Notes: generated by a model not told the origin, from the letters alone. A stretch of 64,000 bases of DNA from Pelagivirga sediminicola (GCF_003072125.1 NZ_QCYH01000002.1:62001-126000); one strand, 5' to 3'. Shown: positions 43,929 through 54,145, counted from the stretch's first letter. A program made the numbers and translations.

Positions 43929-44269
43929 TGGCGAAAAAGGACTATCCCCGCACGCCGGACGGGCGCTACTTCGTCTCGCGCGCCCGGCTTTGGCGCTGCA
44001 CCGATCCGGGGCTGGATGACAGCACGCGCCGCGCCGCCGTCAAGGCGCTGATGCAGGCCCGCCGCGCCGTTCAGTTGGCCGGCGATGACGGCGCGGCCCA
44101 GCAGGCCGCCCGCGCGGATGTCGACGCGGCCAAGCGGCGTCTGGGCGAGCGCGGGCCGGTCTGGTGGGACGATGGCGCGCCCGACGAGGGCGGCATGCAT
44201 CCCGCGCGCAGCAGCTATGCTGACTGGTGGGCCGCGCTGGACGCCGAGGCTCGCGCGCGTGGCGAATGA
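43928..44269 (+). CDS. Conserved 113-aa protein of unknown function
   Basis: I recall similar proteins with YPRTPDGRYFV and RLWRCTDP, but no known function. The sequence has a WWDDG and YADWWAALD segment near the end and no membrane helix or signal. The start overlaps the Atm1-type gene stop (TGATG), so it is translated with the transporter. A longer frame beginning at 43895 would lie inside the transporter gene and is rejected. Confidence 0.7.
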   Translation: MAKKDYPRTPDGRYFVSRARLWRCTDPGLDDSTRRAAVKALMQARRAVQLAGDDGAAQQAARADVDAAKRRLGERGPVWWDDGAPDEGGMHPARSSYADWWAALDAEARARGE

Positions 44270-44273
44270 TATT

Positions 44274-44300
44274 GCCCGCCGGGAGGCCGTATCGGTGGGC
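44274..44300. terminator. Hairpin between convergent genes
   Basis: GCCCGCCG (44274-44281) pairs with CGGTGGGC (44293-44300), 8 bp with one G-U pair, between the 113-aa gene and the RND permease gene. Confidence 0.4.
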
Positions 44301-44305
44301 GCAGG

Positions 44306-47300
44306 CTATTCTGCCGCGCGCGTTTTCAGGATCCGCTTGAGATCCTCCAGCTCCAGGTGGGCGCCTTCGGTCTCCATGTAATCGTCTCTATCGGCGGCGG
44401 CGGGCGGCTCGGCGGGCCCGCTGCCATCGTCCCAGAGGATCTCGGGCGCGCGGATGCCGCGGGCGGCGCGCACCAGCGCCCAGTCGCGCGCGGCGCGGCT
44501 GGTGCGGCCCATAGACAGCGCCGCCGCCGCGCGTGCCAGCCAGCCCGCATAGGTGCCCAGCCACACGCGCAGCGCCAGCATCGACGGCGTGAAGATCAGC
44601 GTCAGCACGGTGGCAATCCCAAGGCCAAAGACCACCGCCGTCGCCAATTGCTTCCACCACAGCGCCGTGGGGCTGTTGAAACTGTAGCCGCCATTCACGA
44701 AATCCAGGGACAGCCCGAACATCATCGGCGCAAGGCCCGCCATGGTGGTGATCGTGGTCAGCAGGACAGGCCTGATGCGCGCCTCGGCGGTCCGTGTGAT
44801 CGCCTCGATCCGGGGCATGTAGCGGCTGAATTCCTGATAGGTATCAATAAGAACGATGTTGTTGTTCACCACGATTCCGGCCAGCGCGACAATCCCCGTT
44901 CCGGTCATGATGATCGAGAATGTCTGCCCCATCACCAGCATCCCGATCAGCACGCCCGTGGTGGACAAAACCACGGCCAGAAGCACCAGAACGGCGTTGT
45001 AGACGCTGTTGAACTGCGCCAGCAGGATGATGAACATCAGCCCCAGCGCGCCTGCGAAGGCCTGCATCAGGAAGGCGCCGGATTCCTCCTGCTCTTCCTG
45101 GTCGCCGGTCCATTCATAGCGCACGCCATCGGGCAGAACGCCGCTGTCCAGCCATTCGGTCAGATGGGCGATCCGCTCGTTCGCGGTCAACGGGCGGGTC
45201 GTCTCGCTGCCATCCTCGGCGATGTGCGTAACGGTCACGCCCGACATCACGCCCGCCTTGACGTCGAAATACCGCGTCTGATCAATCCGGTCGATCTGCG
45301 CGAGGCGGGGCACGGGTTTTCGGGTGATGAAATTGGCCAGCGGCACCAGCCCCTGATTGGTGCGCACCTTCAGCGAATCCAGCGTGCTGAGCACCCGGTC
45401 GGGTTCGGGCATGCGGGCGCGGATGTCGATCTCCTCGTCCGAGGAGGGCACGCGCATCGTGTCGAGAAACAGGCCGCGCGTGACCAGTTGCACCATGCCG
45501 CCGACGGTGGCGACATCGGCGCCGAACCGGCCGGCTTTCTCAATATCGACCTCGATCTGCCAGTCGATGCCGGGCAGGGGCAGGGTGTCCTCGACCAGCT
45601 TCAGCCCGTAGGTGGCATCGAACTTCGCCCGCACGGTGCGGGTGGCCTCCATCAGCACCGGCCAGTCATCGCCCTTGAGGCGCAGATGCACCGGTTTGGC
45701 CGAGGCGGGGCCGCCGGTCTGGCCGAGGATTTCCACCTTGATGCCGGGGATCTGTTCCAGCCTGGCGGTCAGGTCGGTGATGATCAGATCGCCATCGACC
45801 GCCGGATCGCTGATCTTGCGATCCCAAAGCCCCCAGAGCCATGGCTCGGTCACGGTCGGGCGTTCGTCCCACGGGATCGTCTCGAACTGGACCTGCCCGA
45901 TCGTGTCCAAGGGCGGTTGCGCGCCGCCTGTGTTGTTGGTCAGCCCGCCATCGCCCGCAAAGGAAAACGCCGATTCGATGCCCGGCTCGGCCAGCACGAT
46001 CTGTTCGGCCTGCAAGACCAGCGCATCCTTTTGCTCCAGCGACAGGTTGCCACGCGCGCGGACATAGACGATGCCCTGCTCGGGCTCGGATTCGACGAAA
46101 AACTCGGTCCCGTTGTTGTTCTGGATGTAGAAAACCAGCGTCATGCCCACGATGACGAAGATCGCGCCGAACGCGACCAGCGGCATGACGGGGTTGGCCA
46201 CGATGGCGTTGATCAGCCAGCCGAAGGGCGTGCGCCGGTAACCTGCGCGCACGGGCCGCGCCCGGCGGCGCGGCCGTATCCGCAGCCCCAGCCGGCGCGC
46301 GCCATGAGCGGCCCGCCGCCAAAGCGCCATGACGCCCACCACCAGCGCGACCGCCCCGCCAAGCCCCGCCGCGATCAGCAGGGCGATGGCGAGCCCCAGC
46401 CCGAAAACGGTGATGAGGGTCGGCAGGACCGAGCTGATCAGGTCCGTCATGTCCATTTGCAGGATCAGATCGCGGGCAATGTCGCCAAGGCGCATGCTGG
46501 CCTGCCCGGTGCTGTCGACGATGGGGCCGGTTTCGGGTGTCGGCTGCTTGAAAGGGCCGAACACCGCCAGCATGACAACCGCTCCGGCGGCCACCGGAAA
46601 CAGCGCCAGATGCCAGCCCCACCAGCTACCGGCGAGCTGGGCGGTGCGCGCGTTGAACCAGTTCTCGAGCCGCCCGGTGACGCCGCCCAGCACCGGCAGA
46701 TAGACCAGCGCGACTAGAAGCGACGCGGACAGCACGAAGATCAGCGTGACCGGCAGCATCCCCATGAACTGGCCCGGAACGCCCGGCCAGAACAGCATCG
46801 GCAGGAATGCGCAGAGCGTCGTCGCGGTCGAGCTGACGATGGGCCAGAACATGCGCTTGGCCGCCTCGACATAGGCCGTCATCGGGCCCGAACCCTCCTG
46901 AATCCGCCGGTCGGCGTATTCGACCACCACGATCGCGCCGTCCACCAGCATGCCCACCGCCAGGATGAGGCCGAACATCACGATGTTGGAAATTGTAATG
47001 CCCATGACCGCAAGCAGTGCAAAACACAGCAGGAATGATGTGGGAATTGCAAATCCCACCAGCAGCGCAGGGCGCACGCCCAGCGTCGCCAGCATCACGA
47101 TCATCACCAGCGCGATGGCCGTCAGCACCGATCCCTCAAGCTGCGCGACCATCGACGCCACGGTGCGCGACTGATCGTTCGAGGTGCCCACATCGACGGC
47201 CGCCTTCAGGCCCTCGGGCCACGCGGCGCGCGCGTCCGCCACGGTGCGTCGCACCAGCGCGGCGGTGTCGATGATGTTGAAGCCCTTGCGTTTGACCATC

Positions 47301-48145
47301 TGCAGCGCGACGGTGTTCTGTCCGTTGAAACGGGCGGTGCCGGCGCGGTCCTCGAAGGTCAGGTTGATGCGCGACAGATCGCCCAGCGTGACGACGCGGT
47401 CGCCATTGGTCTTGACCGGCAGATCGTAGAAATCGCGCGTGCTGTCGAAGGACGACGGGATCTTGACCGCAAAGGCGCCGCCCGCGCTGCGCAGCTCGCC
47501 CGCCGCCACCAGCAGGTTGTTGTTGCGCACCACGTTGATCAGCTCGCCCGCCGTCACGTTGTAGGCCTCAAGGCGCAAGGGGTCGATCACCACCTCGACC
47601 AGTTCGTCGCGGCTGCCGGCGATGCCGGCCTCCAGCACCGGCTCCAGCGCTTCCAGCCGGTCCTGCAGGTCCTTGGCGATGCGCGTCATGGTGCGTTCGG
47701 GCACGTTGCCGGTGAGATTGACGATCAGGATGGGAAATTCGCTGAAGTTGATCTCGGTCAGCGAGTATTTCTCGGCGCCGTCGGGAAACTTGGCCTCGGC
47801 GGCGCTCATCGCGTCGCGCACGTCGGCCATGATGCGCGTCTTGTCCCAGCCGTATTCGAATTCCAGCGCGACGCCGGCATAGCCCTCGGCGGCGGTGCCC
47901 GACAGGTCCTTGAGGCCATCCAGATCGCTCAGTTCGGTCTCCATGACCTTGACCAGCAGCTTCTCGCTGTCCTCGGCGGAGATGCCGGGAAAGACGACCG
48001 ACACGAAGAGCGCGGGGATCTCGATGTCGGGCTCGCCTTCCTTGGGCAGGCCGACATAGGCGAAGGTGCCGGCCAGCAGGCTGAGCGCGATGAAGGCCAG
48101 CACCATCCGCGCGCGGCGCGCGGCCCAGTCGACGATGCCGGTCAT
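44306..48145 (-). CDS. RND-family efflux permease with enlarged central region
   Basis: This proton-driven inner-membrane pump extrudes drugs or other amphiphiles across the envelope. At 1279 aa it is over 200 residues longer than AcrB. The two periplasmic halves and the transmembrane repeats are recognisable; the proton-relay helix reads GMLVDGAIVVVE, with the second Asp of AcrB replaced by Gly. Between the two repeats, around residues 530-640, there is an insertion with two extra hydrophobic segments and an Arg-rich stretch, and about 70 residues follow the last helix. The stop-start overlap places it directly after its adaptor gene. No outer-membrane channel gene is adjacent. Confidence 0.88.
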   Translation of the reverse strand: MTGIVDWAARRARMVLAFIALSLLAGTFAYVGLPKEGEPDIEIPALFVSVVFPGISAEDSEKLLVKVMETELSDLDGLKDLSGTAAEGYAGVALEFEYGWDKTRIMADVRDAMSAAEAKFPDGAEKYSLTEINFSEFPILIVNLTGNVPERTMTRIAKDLQDRLEALEPVLEAGIAGSRDELVEVVIDPLRLEAYNVTAGELINVVRNNNLLVAAGELRSAGGAFAVKIPSSFDSTRDFYDLPVKTNGDRVVTLGDLSRINLTFEDRAGTARFNGQNTVALQMVKRKGFNIIDTAALVRRTVADARAAWPEGLKAAVDVGTSNDQSRTVASMVAQLEGSVLTAIALVMIVMLATLGVRPALLVGFAIPTSFLLCFALLAVMGITISNIVMFGLILAVGMLVDGAIVVVEYADRRIQEGSGPMTAYVEAAKRMFWPIVSSTATTLCAFLPMLFWPGVPGQFMGMLPVTLIFVLSASLLVALVYLPVLGGVTGRLENWFNARTAQLAGSWWGWHLALFPVAAGAVVMLAVFGPFKQPTPETGPIVDSTGQASMRLGDIARDLILQMDMTDLISSVLPTLITVFGLGLAIALLIAAGLGGAVALVVGVMALWRRAAHGARRLGLRIRPRRRARPVRAGYRRTPFGWLINAIVANPVMPLVAFGAIFVIVGMTLVFYIQNNNGTEFFVESEPEQGIVYVRARGNLSLEQKDALVLQAEQIVLAEPGIESAFSFAGDGGLTNNTGGAQPPLDTIGQVQFETIPWDERPTVTEPWLWGLWDRKISDPAVDGDLIITDLTARLEQIPGIKVEILGQTGGPASAKPVHLRLKGDDWPVLMEATRTVRAKFDATYGLKLVEDTLPLPGIDWQIEVDIEKAGRFGADVATVGGMVQLVTRGLFLDTMRVPSSDEEIDIRARMPEPDRVLSTLDSLKVRTNQGLVPLANFITRKPVPRLAQIDRIDQTRYFDVKAGVMSGVTVTHIAEDGSETTRPLTANERIAHLTEWLDSGVLPDGVRYEWTGDQEEQEESGAFLMQAFAGALGLMFIILLAQFNSVYNAVLVLLAVVLSTTGVLIGMLVMGQTFSIIMTGTGIVALAGIVVNNNIVLIDTYQEFSRYMPRIEAITRTAEARIRPVLLTTITTMAGLAPMMFGLSLDFVNGGYSFNSPTALWWKQLATAVVFGLGIATVLTLIFTPSMLALRVWLGTYAGWLARAAAALSMGRTSRAARDWALVRAARGIRAPEILWDDGSGPAEPPAAADRDDYMETEGAHLELEDLKRILKTRAAE

Positions 48146-49374
48146 TGCGCGGGATCCGCAAAGCTGGCCTTCACCGGAACGCCCGCGACGACATATTCCT
48201 GCCCGATCACGATCACGTCCGCGACCTCTGGCAGGCCGGACACCCAGATCCCTGAGGGCGTGTCGCGGATCAGTGTCACGGGCACGAAATCGGCCTCGTT
48301 CGCCTGCGTGACGATGCGCACGCCCAGCGTGCCCTCGTCGCTGAGCGTCAGGGCCGATTGCGGGATCAGATGCGCGGGCGTGCCGGCGGCCGCGACGGTA
48401 ATTTCGGCCGTCTGCCCGTCGCGCAGCGCCAGATCGGGGTTGGGCACGGTCACTTCGACGCGGAAGGTGCGCGTTTCGGGATCGGCGGCGCGCGAGATGA
48501 ACGTCACCTTGCCCGACACTTCGGCATCGCCGATCAGCCGCGCGCGCGCCTCGGCGCCCGCCGTGATCAGCGCCACGTCCGCTTCGGGCGCGAACCCGAC
48601 CAGCTTTACCGGGTCCAGCTGGATCACCACCGCGCAGAGCGCGCCGGGCTGCAACAGCTCGCCCAGCTCGGCGGTGTCGGATTCCAGCAGACCGGCGAAG
48701 GGCGCGGTGATATCGAGGCGCGCCAGCTCTTCCTCGGCGGCGGCGATGTTGGCGCTTGCGGCCTCGATCCCGGTGCGCGCGGCGTCAAGACCCGACCGCG
48801 CGGCCTGAACCGCCGCCTTCCCGGCGCTGAGGGCCGCGCGCGTTCCGGCAACGCGCGTGTCGGAGGCAAATCCGCTCTCGCTGAGCCTCTCGGCGGCGGT
48901 GTCGTTCAGCTGCGCCTCGGCCAGGCGCGCCTCGGCCTCGGCCAGACGCGCTTGGGCTTCGGGAACGCGGGTTTCGGCCTCGGCCCGGCGGGCGCGGGCC
49001 TCGGCCAGCGTGGCCTCCCGCGTGCCGGGGGCAAGGCGGCAGAGCGTCTGGCCGGTCTCGACAAAGCTGCCCTTGCGCAGCGGCTCGCTGACCACCTTGC
49101 CGGAAGTTTCGGCGCGCACCTCGACCTGCCGCATCGCCTGGGTCCGGCCGCGCAGCACCACGGCGCTGCCGATGTCCTGCGCCGTGCTGCGCTGGGCGAC
49201 GACGTTGATCGCGCCGCCGGGATCCGGCGCGCTCGGCTCCGACTGATCTGTCTGCGCCGCCTCTTCGGGGGCGGAGGACGCGGGCAGCAGGGCGGTCAGG
49301 CGCGGGCGCTCGAACACGAACAGATAGATCGCCAGCGACACGATGATCGCAGCAAGGATCGAGAAGAGACGCAT
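48142..49374 (-). CDS. RND efflux periplasmic adaptor (membrane fusion protein)
   Basis: This 410-aa adaptor links the RND permease to an outer-membrane channel. The N-terminus is a signal/anchor (about 1-22), followed by a lipoyl-type half motif (VVLRGRTQAMRQVEVRAETSGKV), a long Ala/Glu-rich coiled-coil hairpin (about 120-230) and a beta-barrel domain. The start at 49374 is fixed by AGGAAAGGA just upstream; the longer upstream frame has no similarity. It is the first gene of the pair and overlaps the permease gene by ATGA. Confidence 0.85.
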   Translation of the reverse strand: MRLFSILAAIIVSLAIYLFVFERPRLTALLPASSAPEEAAQTDQSEPSAPDPGGAINVVAQRSTAQDIGSAVVLRGRTQAMRQVEVRAETSGKVVSEPLRKGSFVETGQTLCRLAPGTREATLAEARARRAEAETRVPEAQARLAEAEARLAEAQLNDTAAERLSESGFASDTRVAGTRAALSAGKAAVQAARSGLDAARTGIEAASANIAAAEEELARLDITAPFAGLLESDTAELGELLQPGALCAVVIQLDPVKLVGFAPEADVALITAGAEARARLIGDAEVSGKVTFISRAADPETRTFRVEVTVPNPDLALRDGQTAEITVAAAGTPAHLIPQSALTLSDEGTLGVRIVTQANEADFVPVTLIRDTPSGIWVSGLPEVADVIVIGQEYVVAGVPVKASFADPAQ

Positions 49375-49684
49375 GCATTTCCTTTCCTGCAAGCCCGTCG
49401 CCGATATGGCGGTGGTCACGGAATCGGGGATGCCTGATCCATCACCGCCGGCGCCGCCCGCCGCCACGTGATACCCGCCGGGCCGCAGATTGCACTAGCG
49501 CAAATCAGGGGCGGGGTCACAGGTTTCTTGAACGAGAATACGCATCCCGGCGCCTTGCGGATCGCTCTTTCGCCCCGCTGCGCGCAAAACTGCCTGCGCG
49601 CGCGCCGCCGCGCGGCCCTTGGCAGGCACCGCATGACACGCTAAGAGGGGCAAAACCGCATCAAGGCAAGGCAGGCGCCCCCCA
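49375..49684. other. Divergent intergenic region between adaptor and yfgM-like genes
   Basis: These 310 bases must hold the divergent promoters of the RND pair and the yfgM-like operon. I see no gene, convincing promoter, large repeat or terminator in it; the only clear signal is the ribosome site for the adaptor. Confidence 0.4.
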
Positions 49685-50416
49685 GTGAGTGACAGCGACA
49701 GTTTCATCGAAGAGGTCAGCGAAGAGGTCCGACGCGACCGCTTGTTCGGGCTCATGCGCCGCTATGGCTGGATTGCGATCCTGGCCGTCGTGATTTTGGT
49801 GGGCGGTGCGGCCTATAACGAGTGGCGCAAGGCGCAAAACCGCGCCGAGGCCGAGGCGCTGGGCGATGCGATCCTGTCCGCGCTCGAGACCGAGGACCAG
49901 AGCGCGCGCGTCGATGCGCTGGACGCGGTCGCGCCGGCCGGTCCCGGCAGCGAGGCGGTGATCGCGATGATGGCCGCCGCCGAAGCGCTGAAGGACGACC
50001 CCGAAGGCGCGGTGCGCCGCCTTTTGGCGATTGCCGACGACAGCGGCGGCGCGGCACCGGTCTATCGCCAGATCGCCACGCTCAAGGCCGTGATGATCCC
50101 GGATGGCGGCATGAGCCCGCAGGCGCGGCGTGACCGGCTGGACGGTCTGGCGCTGGGCGAGGGCGTGATGCGCCTTCTGGCCGAGGAACAGCTGGCCTAT
50201 CTGGATATCGAGGCGGACGATCCCGCGTCGGCGCAGGCGCGCCTGCGCGGCATCATTGGCGATGCCGAGGCGACGCCGGGCTTGCGCCGACGCGCGACAC
50301 AAGTGATTGTGGCGCTGGGCGGCGACGTCACTCCGGGCGCCGAGGCGGCGCAGCCGGAGCCGGACGAGGAACCGGCAGACGGCGCCGGGACGCAGGGCGA
50401 AGGCGCCGCCGAATAG
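49685..50416 (+). CDS. yfgM: YfgM-like membrane-anchored TPR protein
   Basis: YfgM-type proteins are ancillary SecYEG-associated factors that work with periplasmic chaperones. The 243-aa protein starts at a GTG, with a short acidic cytoplasmic segment containing VRRDRLFGLMRRYGW, one membrane helix (about 31-47) and a helical TPR-like region (about 50-215) ending in a Pro/Glu-rich tail. It is identified from this layout and from the gene order yfgM-bamB-der, which is the same as in enterobacteria. Confidence 0.8.
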   Translation: MSDSDSFIEEVSEEVRRDRLFGLMRRYGWIAILAVVILVGGAAYNEWRKAQNRAEAEALGDAILSALETEDQSARVDALDAVAPAGPGSEAVIAMMAAAEALKDDPEGAVRRLLAIADDSGGAAPVYRQIATLKAVMIPDGGMSPQARRDRLDGLALGEGVMRLLAEEQLAYLDIEADDPASAQARLRGIIGDAEATPGLRRRATQVIVALGGDVTPGAEAAQPEPDEEPADGAGTQGEGAAE

Positions 50417-50491
50417 ACACGTGCCCCGAGTGGGGAGATGGCAAGGATCTGGGCGCCCGTCATGTGGCGCGAGGAACACGGGGAACGGGGA

Positions 50492-51844
50492 ATGCACGCG
50501 GTGACACGGAACGGAACGATCATTGGCCTTGTCGCGGCAGCGCTGCTGCTGGCTGCCTGCTCGGAAAAGGACCCCATCCTGCCCGGCAAGCGCGAGGGAT
50601 TGCGCGAGGTGCTGACCGGCGATCAGGCCGAGCCGGCGGCAAGCGAGGTCGTCGGCGCGGCCGGTCCCAACGTGGCAGAGGCGGTGCGCCTGCCTGCCGC
50701 CTCCGCCAATGCCAGCTGGCCCCAGCGCATCGGCACACCGGCCACGCGCGCGGCGCATCCCGCCCTCGGCGCGGCGCCCCGGCTGATCTGGTCCGCGTCC
50801 ATCGGGGCGGGTGACGGCGCCCGGCGCCGCATCACCGCCGACCCGGTGGTTGCGGGCGGGCGGGTCTTTGCCATGGATGCCAATGCGCAGGTCAGCGCTC
50901 ACAGCACCAGCGGCGGCGCCCTGTGGTCCACCAGCCTTGTGCCTGCCTACGATTCGGCCTCCGAGGGCAGCGGCGGCGGGCTGGCCTATGGCGATGGCAA
51001 GCTCTTTGCCTCCACCGGCTTTGGCCGCATCACGGCGCTGGATCCGGCCACGGGCCGCGTCATCTGGGAGCAGGAACTGCTTGAGACCGGCACGGCGACG
51101 CCAACGGTCGTGGGCAATATCGTCTATCTCGTCGCGGGGGACGAGACCGCCTGGGCGCTGGATACCCGGACCGGGCGCATCGAATGGCGCCTTGTCGCCA
51201 CGCCCAGCATCAACAACATCCTTGGCGGCCCGGCACCCGCGGTTTCGGACAAATACGCCGTCTTTGCCTTCGGCTCGGGCGAGGTACAGGGCGCGTTCCG
51301 CAAGGGGGGCCTGCGCCTGTGGGATGCCTCCATCGCCGGGCGCCGCAAGGGTCTGGCCCAAAGCAACGTGCCCTCCATCGCGGGCGATCCGGTAATCTAC
51401 GGCGACCGCGTCTATGTCGGCAACCAGTCGGGCCGCATGTCGGCCCTGAAGATCGCCAATGGCGAGCGGATCTGGACGGCGAATGAAGGCCCGATGAACC
51501 CGGTCTGGATCACTGATGATTCGGTCTTCCTGATCTCGGACAAGAACGAGCTGGTGCGCCTGCGTGCCGGGGATGGCAGCCGCGTCTGGGGCACGAAACT
51601 GCCCCTGTTCGTGAAAGCCAAGCCCAAGCGCCAGGCCGAGGTTTTCGCCCATTACGGTCCCATCATGGCGGGCGGGCAGCTGGTGACGGCGTCCAATGAC
51701 GGCTATCTGCGGTTCTTCGATCCGGCCAGCGGTGCGCTGCGCCGCAGTGTCGCGGTGCCCGGCGGCGCGACGACCAACCCCGTTGTCGCGGGCGGCGTTC
51801 TTTACGTGGTGGGCACCAACGGGCAACTGCACGCTTTCCGCTGA
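50492..51844 (+). CDS. bamB: BamB-like PQQ-repeat beta-propeller lipoprotein
   Basis: This outer-membrane assembly lipoprotein is 450 aa. The signal peptide ends in a lipobox (LLAACS, lipidated Cys about residue 27). The rest is made of repeated PQQ-like blades with patterns such as GGRVFAMDANAQVSAHS, GRITALDPATGRVIWEQE and GRMSALKIANGERIWTAN. Its place between the yfgM-like gene and der supports BamB over other PQQ proteins. A GTG at 50501 is a possible alternative start. Confidence 0.87.
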   Translation: MHAVTRNGTIIGLVAAALLLAACSEKDPILPGKREGLREVLTGDQAEPAASEVVGAAGPNVAEAVRLPAASANASWPQRIGTPATRAAHPALGAAPRLIWSASIGAGDGARRRITADPVVAGGRVFAMDANAQVSAHSTSGGALWSTSLVPAYDSASEGSGGGLAYGDGKLFASTGFGRITALDPATGRVIWEQELLETGTATPTVVGNIVYLVAGDETAWALDTRTGRIEWRLVATPSINNILGGPAPAVSDKYAVFAFGSGEVQGAFRKGGLRLWDASIAGRRKGLAQSNVPSIAGDPVIYGDRVYVGNQSGRMSALKIANGERIWTANEGPMNPVWITDDSVFLISDKNELVRLRAGDGSRVWGTKLPLFVKAKPKRQAEVFAHYGPIMAGGQLVTASNDGYLRFFDPASGALRRSVAVPGGATTNPVVAGGVLYVVGTNGQLHAFR

Positions 51845-51892
51845 CCGCGTAATGCCCTAGAAGGACGGCTTGATCCGTCTCGGAGCGCTTAC

Positions 51893-53344
51893 ATGACTTT
51901 CAGCCTCGCCATCGTGGGGCGCCCCAATGTGGGCAAATCCACGCTGTTCAATCGCCTTGTGGGCAAGCGCCTTGCGCTGGTCGACGACCAGCCCGGCGTC
52001 ACGCGCGATCTGCGCGAGGGCGCGGCGCGGCTGGGCGATCTGCGCTTTACCGTGATCGACACCGCGGGGCTGGAGGAAGCGACCGACGAATCGCTGCAGG
52101 GGCGCATGCGCAAACTGACCGAACGGGCGGTCGACATGGCCGATATCTGCCTCTTCATGATCGACGCGCGGACGGGCGTCACGCCCACTGACGAGGTCTT
52201 CGCCGACATCCTGCGCAAGCGGTCCAGGCATGTCATTCTGGCCGCGAACAAGGCCGAAGGCTCGGCCGCCGATGCCGGAGTGATCGAGGCGTATGGTCTG
52301 GGCCTGGGCGAGCCGATCCGCCTGTCGGCGGAACATGGCGAGGGGCTGAACGATCTTTATTCCGTGCTGATGCCGCTATCGGACGGGTTTGCCGAACGCG
52401 CCGCCGCCGATGCGCCCGATGTGGATGTCGCCGTTGACGAGGATGATCCCGACGCACCCCGCGTGCCGACCGCGTCAAAGCCGCTTCAGATTGCGGTGGT
52501 GGGGCGGCCCAATGCCGGAAAATCGACCCTTATCAACAAGATACTGGGCGAAGATCGCCTTCTGACCGGGCCCGAGGCCGGGATCACGCGCGATGCGATA
52601 TCGCTGCAGATCGAATGGGACGGGCTGCACACGCGCATCTTTGACACCGCCGGCATGCGCAAGAAGGCCCGCGTTCAGGAAAAGCTGGAAAAGCTCAGCG
52701 TCGGCGACGGCCTGCGCGCGGTGAAATTCGCCGAGGTGGTGATCGTGCTTCTGGACGCCGCCATCCCGTTCGAGCAGCAGGACCTGCGCATCGCCGATCT
52801 GGCCGAGCGCGAGGGGCGCGCGGTGGTGATCGCGATCAACAAATGGGATCTGGAGCCTGAAAAGCAGCAGAAACTGCGCGACCTGCGCGAGGCGTTCGAG
52901 CGGCTTTTGCCGCAGCTGCGCGGCGCGCCGATGGTCACGGTTTCCGCAGTGACGGGCAAGGGGCTGGACCGGCTGCGCGCCGCGGTCGAGCAGGCGCATG
53001 ACGTCTGGAACCGGCGCATCACGACCGCGCAGCTCAACCGCTGGCTGACCGGCATGCTGGAGCAGCATCCGCCCCCCGCCCCCGGCGGCAAGCGTATCAA
53101 GCTGCGCTACATGACGCAGGCGAAAACGCGCCCGCCCGGTTTCGTGGTGATGTGCAGCCATCCCGACAAGCTGCCCGAAAGCTATACGCGTTATCTGGTC
53201 AACGGCCTGCGCGTCGATTTCGACATGCCCGGCACGCCGATCCGCCTGCACATGCGCAGCCAGAACGACAAGAACCCCTACAAGGCCAGGAAAAAATCCG
53301 GCCCCTCCAGCCTGCGCAAGCATCTGGGCAAGGGATCGAAATAG
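51893..53344 (+). CDS. der: Ribosome-associated GTPase Der
   Basis: Der is an essential GTPase of 50S ribosome assembly. The 483-aa protein has two tandem G domains, each with a Walker A ([12 protein letters not shown] at about residue 8 and [12 protein letters not shown] at about 205), DTAGL/DTAGM G3 motifs and NKxE/NKWD G4 motifs. It ends in a KH-like domain and a Lys/Arg-rich tail. All motifs intact. Confidence 0.97.
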   Translation: MTFSLAIVGRPNVGKSTLFNRLVGKRLALVDDQPGVTRDLREGAARLGDLRFTVIDTAGLEEATDESLQGRMRKLTERAVDMADICLFMIDARTGVTPTDEVFADILRKRSRHVILAANKAEGSAADAGVIEAYGLGLGEPIRLSAEHGEGLNDLYSVLMPLSDGFAERAAADAPDVDVAVDEDDPDAPRVPTASKPLQIAVVGRPNAGKSTLINKILGEDRLLTGPEAGITRDAISLQIEWDGLHTRIFDTAGMRKKARVQEKLEKLSVGDGLRAVKFAEVVIVLLDAAIPFEQQDLRIADLAEREGRAVVIAINKWDLEPEKQQKLRDLREAFERLLPQLRGAPMVTVSAVTGKGLDRLRAAVEQAHDVWNRRITTAQLNRWLTGMLEQHPPPAPGGKRIKLRYMTQAKTRPPGFVVMCSHPDKLPESYTRYLVNGLRVDFDMPGTPIRLHMRSQNDKNPYKARKKSGPSSLRKHLGKGSK

Positions 53345-53353
53345 CCGCTGGCG

Positions 53354-54070
53354 TCAGGGCATGGGCGGCGTCCGGCGCAGGTTCAGCACGGCCTGGGCGG
53401 CCAGCAGCGCGGCGCCCACGGCGGCCAGGATCAGCACCGAGGTTGCGCCGCTTTGCGCGTTCTGCACGCAGACCCCGATCAGCGCCCAGATGACGCCGAT
53501 CGGATAGGCGATGGCGTCCGGCCGGATCCGCGCGATGGCGGCCGTCAGCGCCAGCGCGATCAGCAGCGCCAGCATCGCCGCCACGACGGGGTCCATCCCG
53601 CCATACCCTGCGGCCATCAGGCCCAGCGACACCGATGAGGCCGCCGTCAGCCACCCCGCGTAAAGCGCGACAGGCGCGCGGCCCAGCCACGCGTCGCTGC
53701 CGCCGCCGCGAGGCGCGCGGACAAGCGCCCAGATGGCAAAGCCCCACATTATCCAGATCAGCACCGTCGCCCAGACCGCGCTCGATTGCGCGACCGGCAG
53801 CCAGACGGCCCCGACCGCCAGCGTCAGGACCTGCGGCAGGCGCATCGCGGCCCAATTGGCATCATCGCGGCGCTTCCACAGCCCGTAGGCGGCTCCGAGG
53901 ATGAGCCACAGATAGATCAGGCCCCAGATCGAAAAGGCATAGCCGGCCGGCTGAACCGGCGGCTCGATCTGCGGGATGGGGAACTGGTTGGCGTCGAACC
54001 CGCCAAATCCGGGCGCGAGCAGCGGCGACAGGGCAAAGGCGATGGCGGCGATCAGCACGAGGATGGGCAT
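53354..54070 (-). CDS. TspO/MBR-like tryptophan-rich membrane protein
   Basis: This membrane protein (238 aa from the ATG at 54070) has about seven hydrophobic segments and many Trp residues (FSIWGLIYLWLIL, WATVLIWIMWGFAIWALV). Related proteins are called tryptophan-rich sensory proteins and bind porphyrins or other hydrophobic ligands. It is longer than classical TspO (about 160 aa). An in-frame GTG at 54085 is an alternative start. It converges with der and is followed by no strong terminator. Confidence 0.65.
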   Translation of the reverse strand: MPILVLIAAIAFALSPLLAPGFGGFDANQFPIPQIEPPVQPAGYAFSIWGLIYLWLILGAAYGLWKRRDDANWAAMRLPQVLTLAVGAVWLPVAQSSAVWATVLIWIMWGFAIWALVRAPRGGGSDAWLGRAPVALYAGWLTAASSVSLGLMAAGYGGMDPVVAAMLALLIALALTAAIARIRPDAIAYPIGVIWALIGVCVQNAQSGATSVLILAAVGAALLAAQAVLNLRRTPPMP

Positions 54071-54145
54071 GGGGGCGTCTTTCACGTTTGGCAGGCTATG
54101 CCAAAGGGAAATAGCGCCCCCGCGCCGCAGTCAAGCGCGCGGCAG

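Noticed and set aside
44357..46717. 786-codon plus-strand frame opposite the RND permease
   Set aside because: Antisense to the permease, with His/Gln/Arg/Gly-rich composition and no domain.
51864..51879. Small stem between bamB and der
   Set aside because: A 5-bp GACGG/CCGTC stem is too short to call a terminator, and the two genes are likely cotranscribed.
53344..53369. Inverted repeat between der and the TspO-like gene
   Set aside because: Only a 5-bp GCCGC/GCGGC match with a long loop, expected by chance at this GC content.
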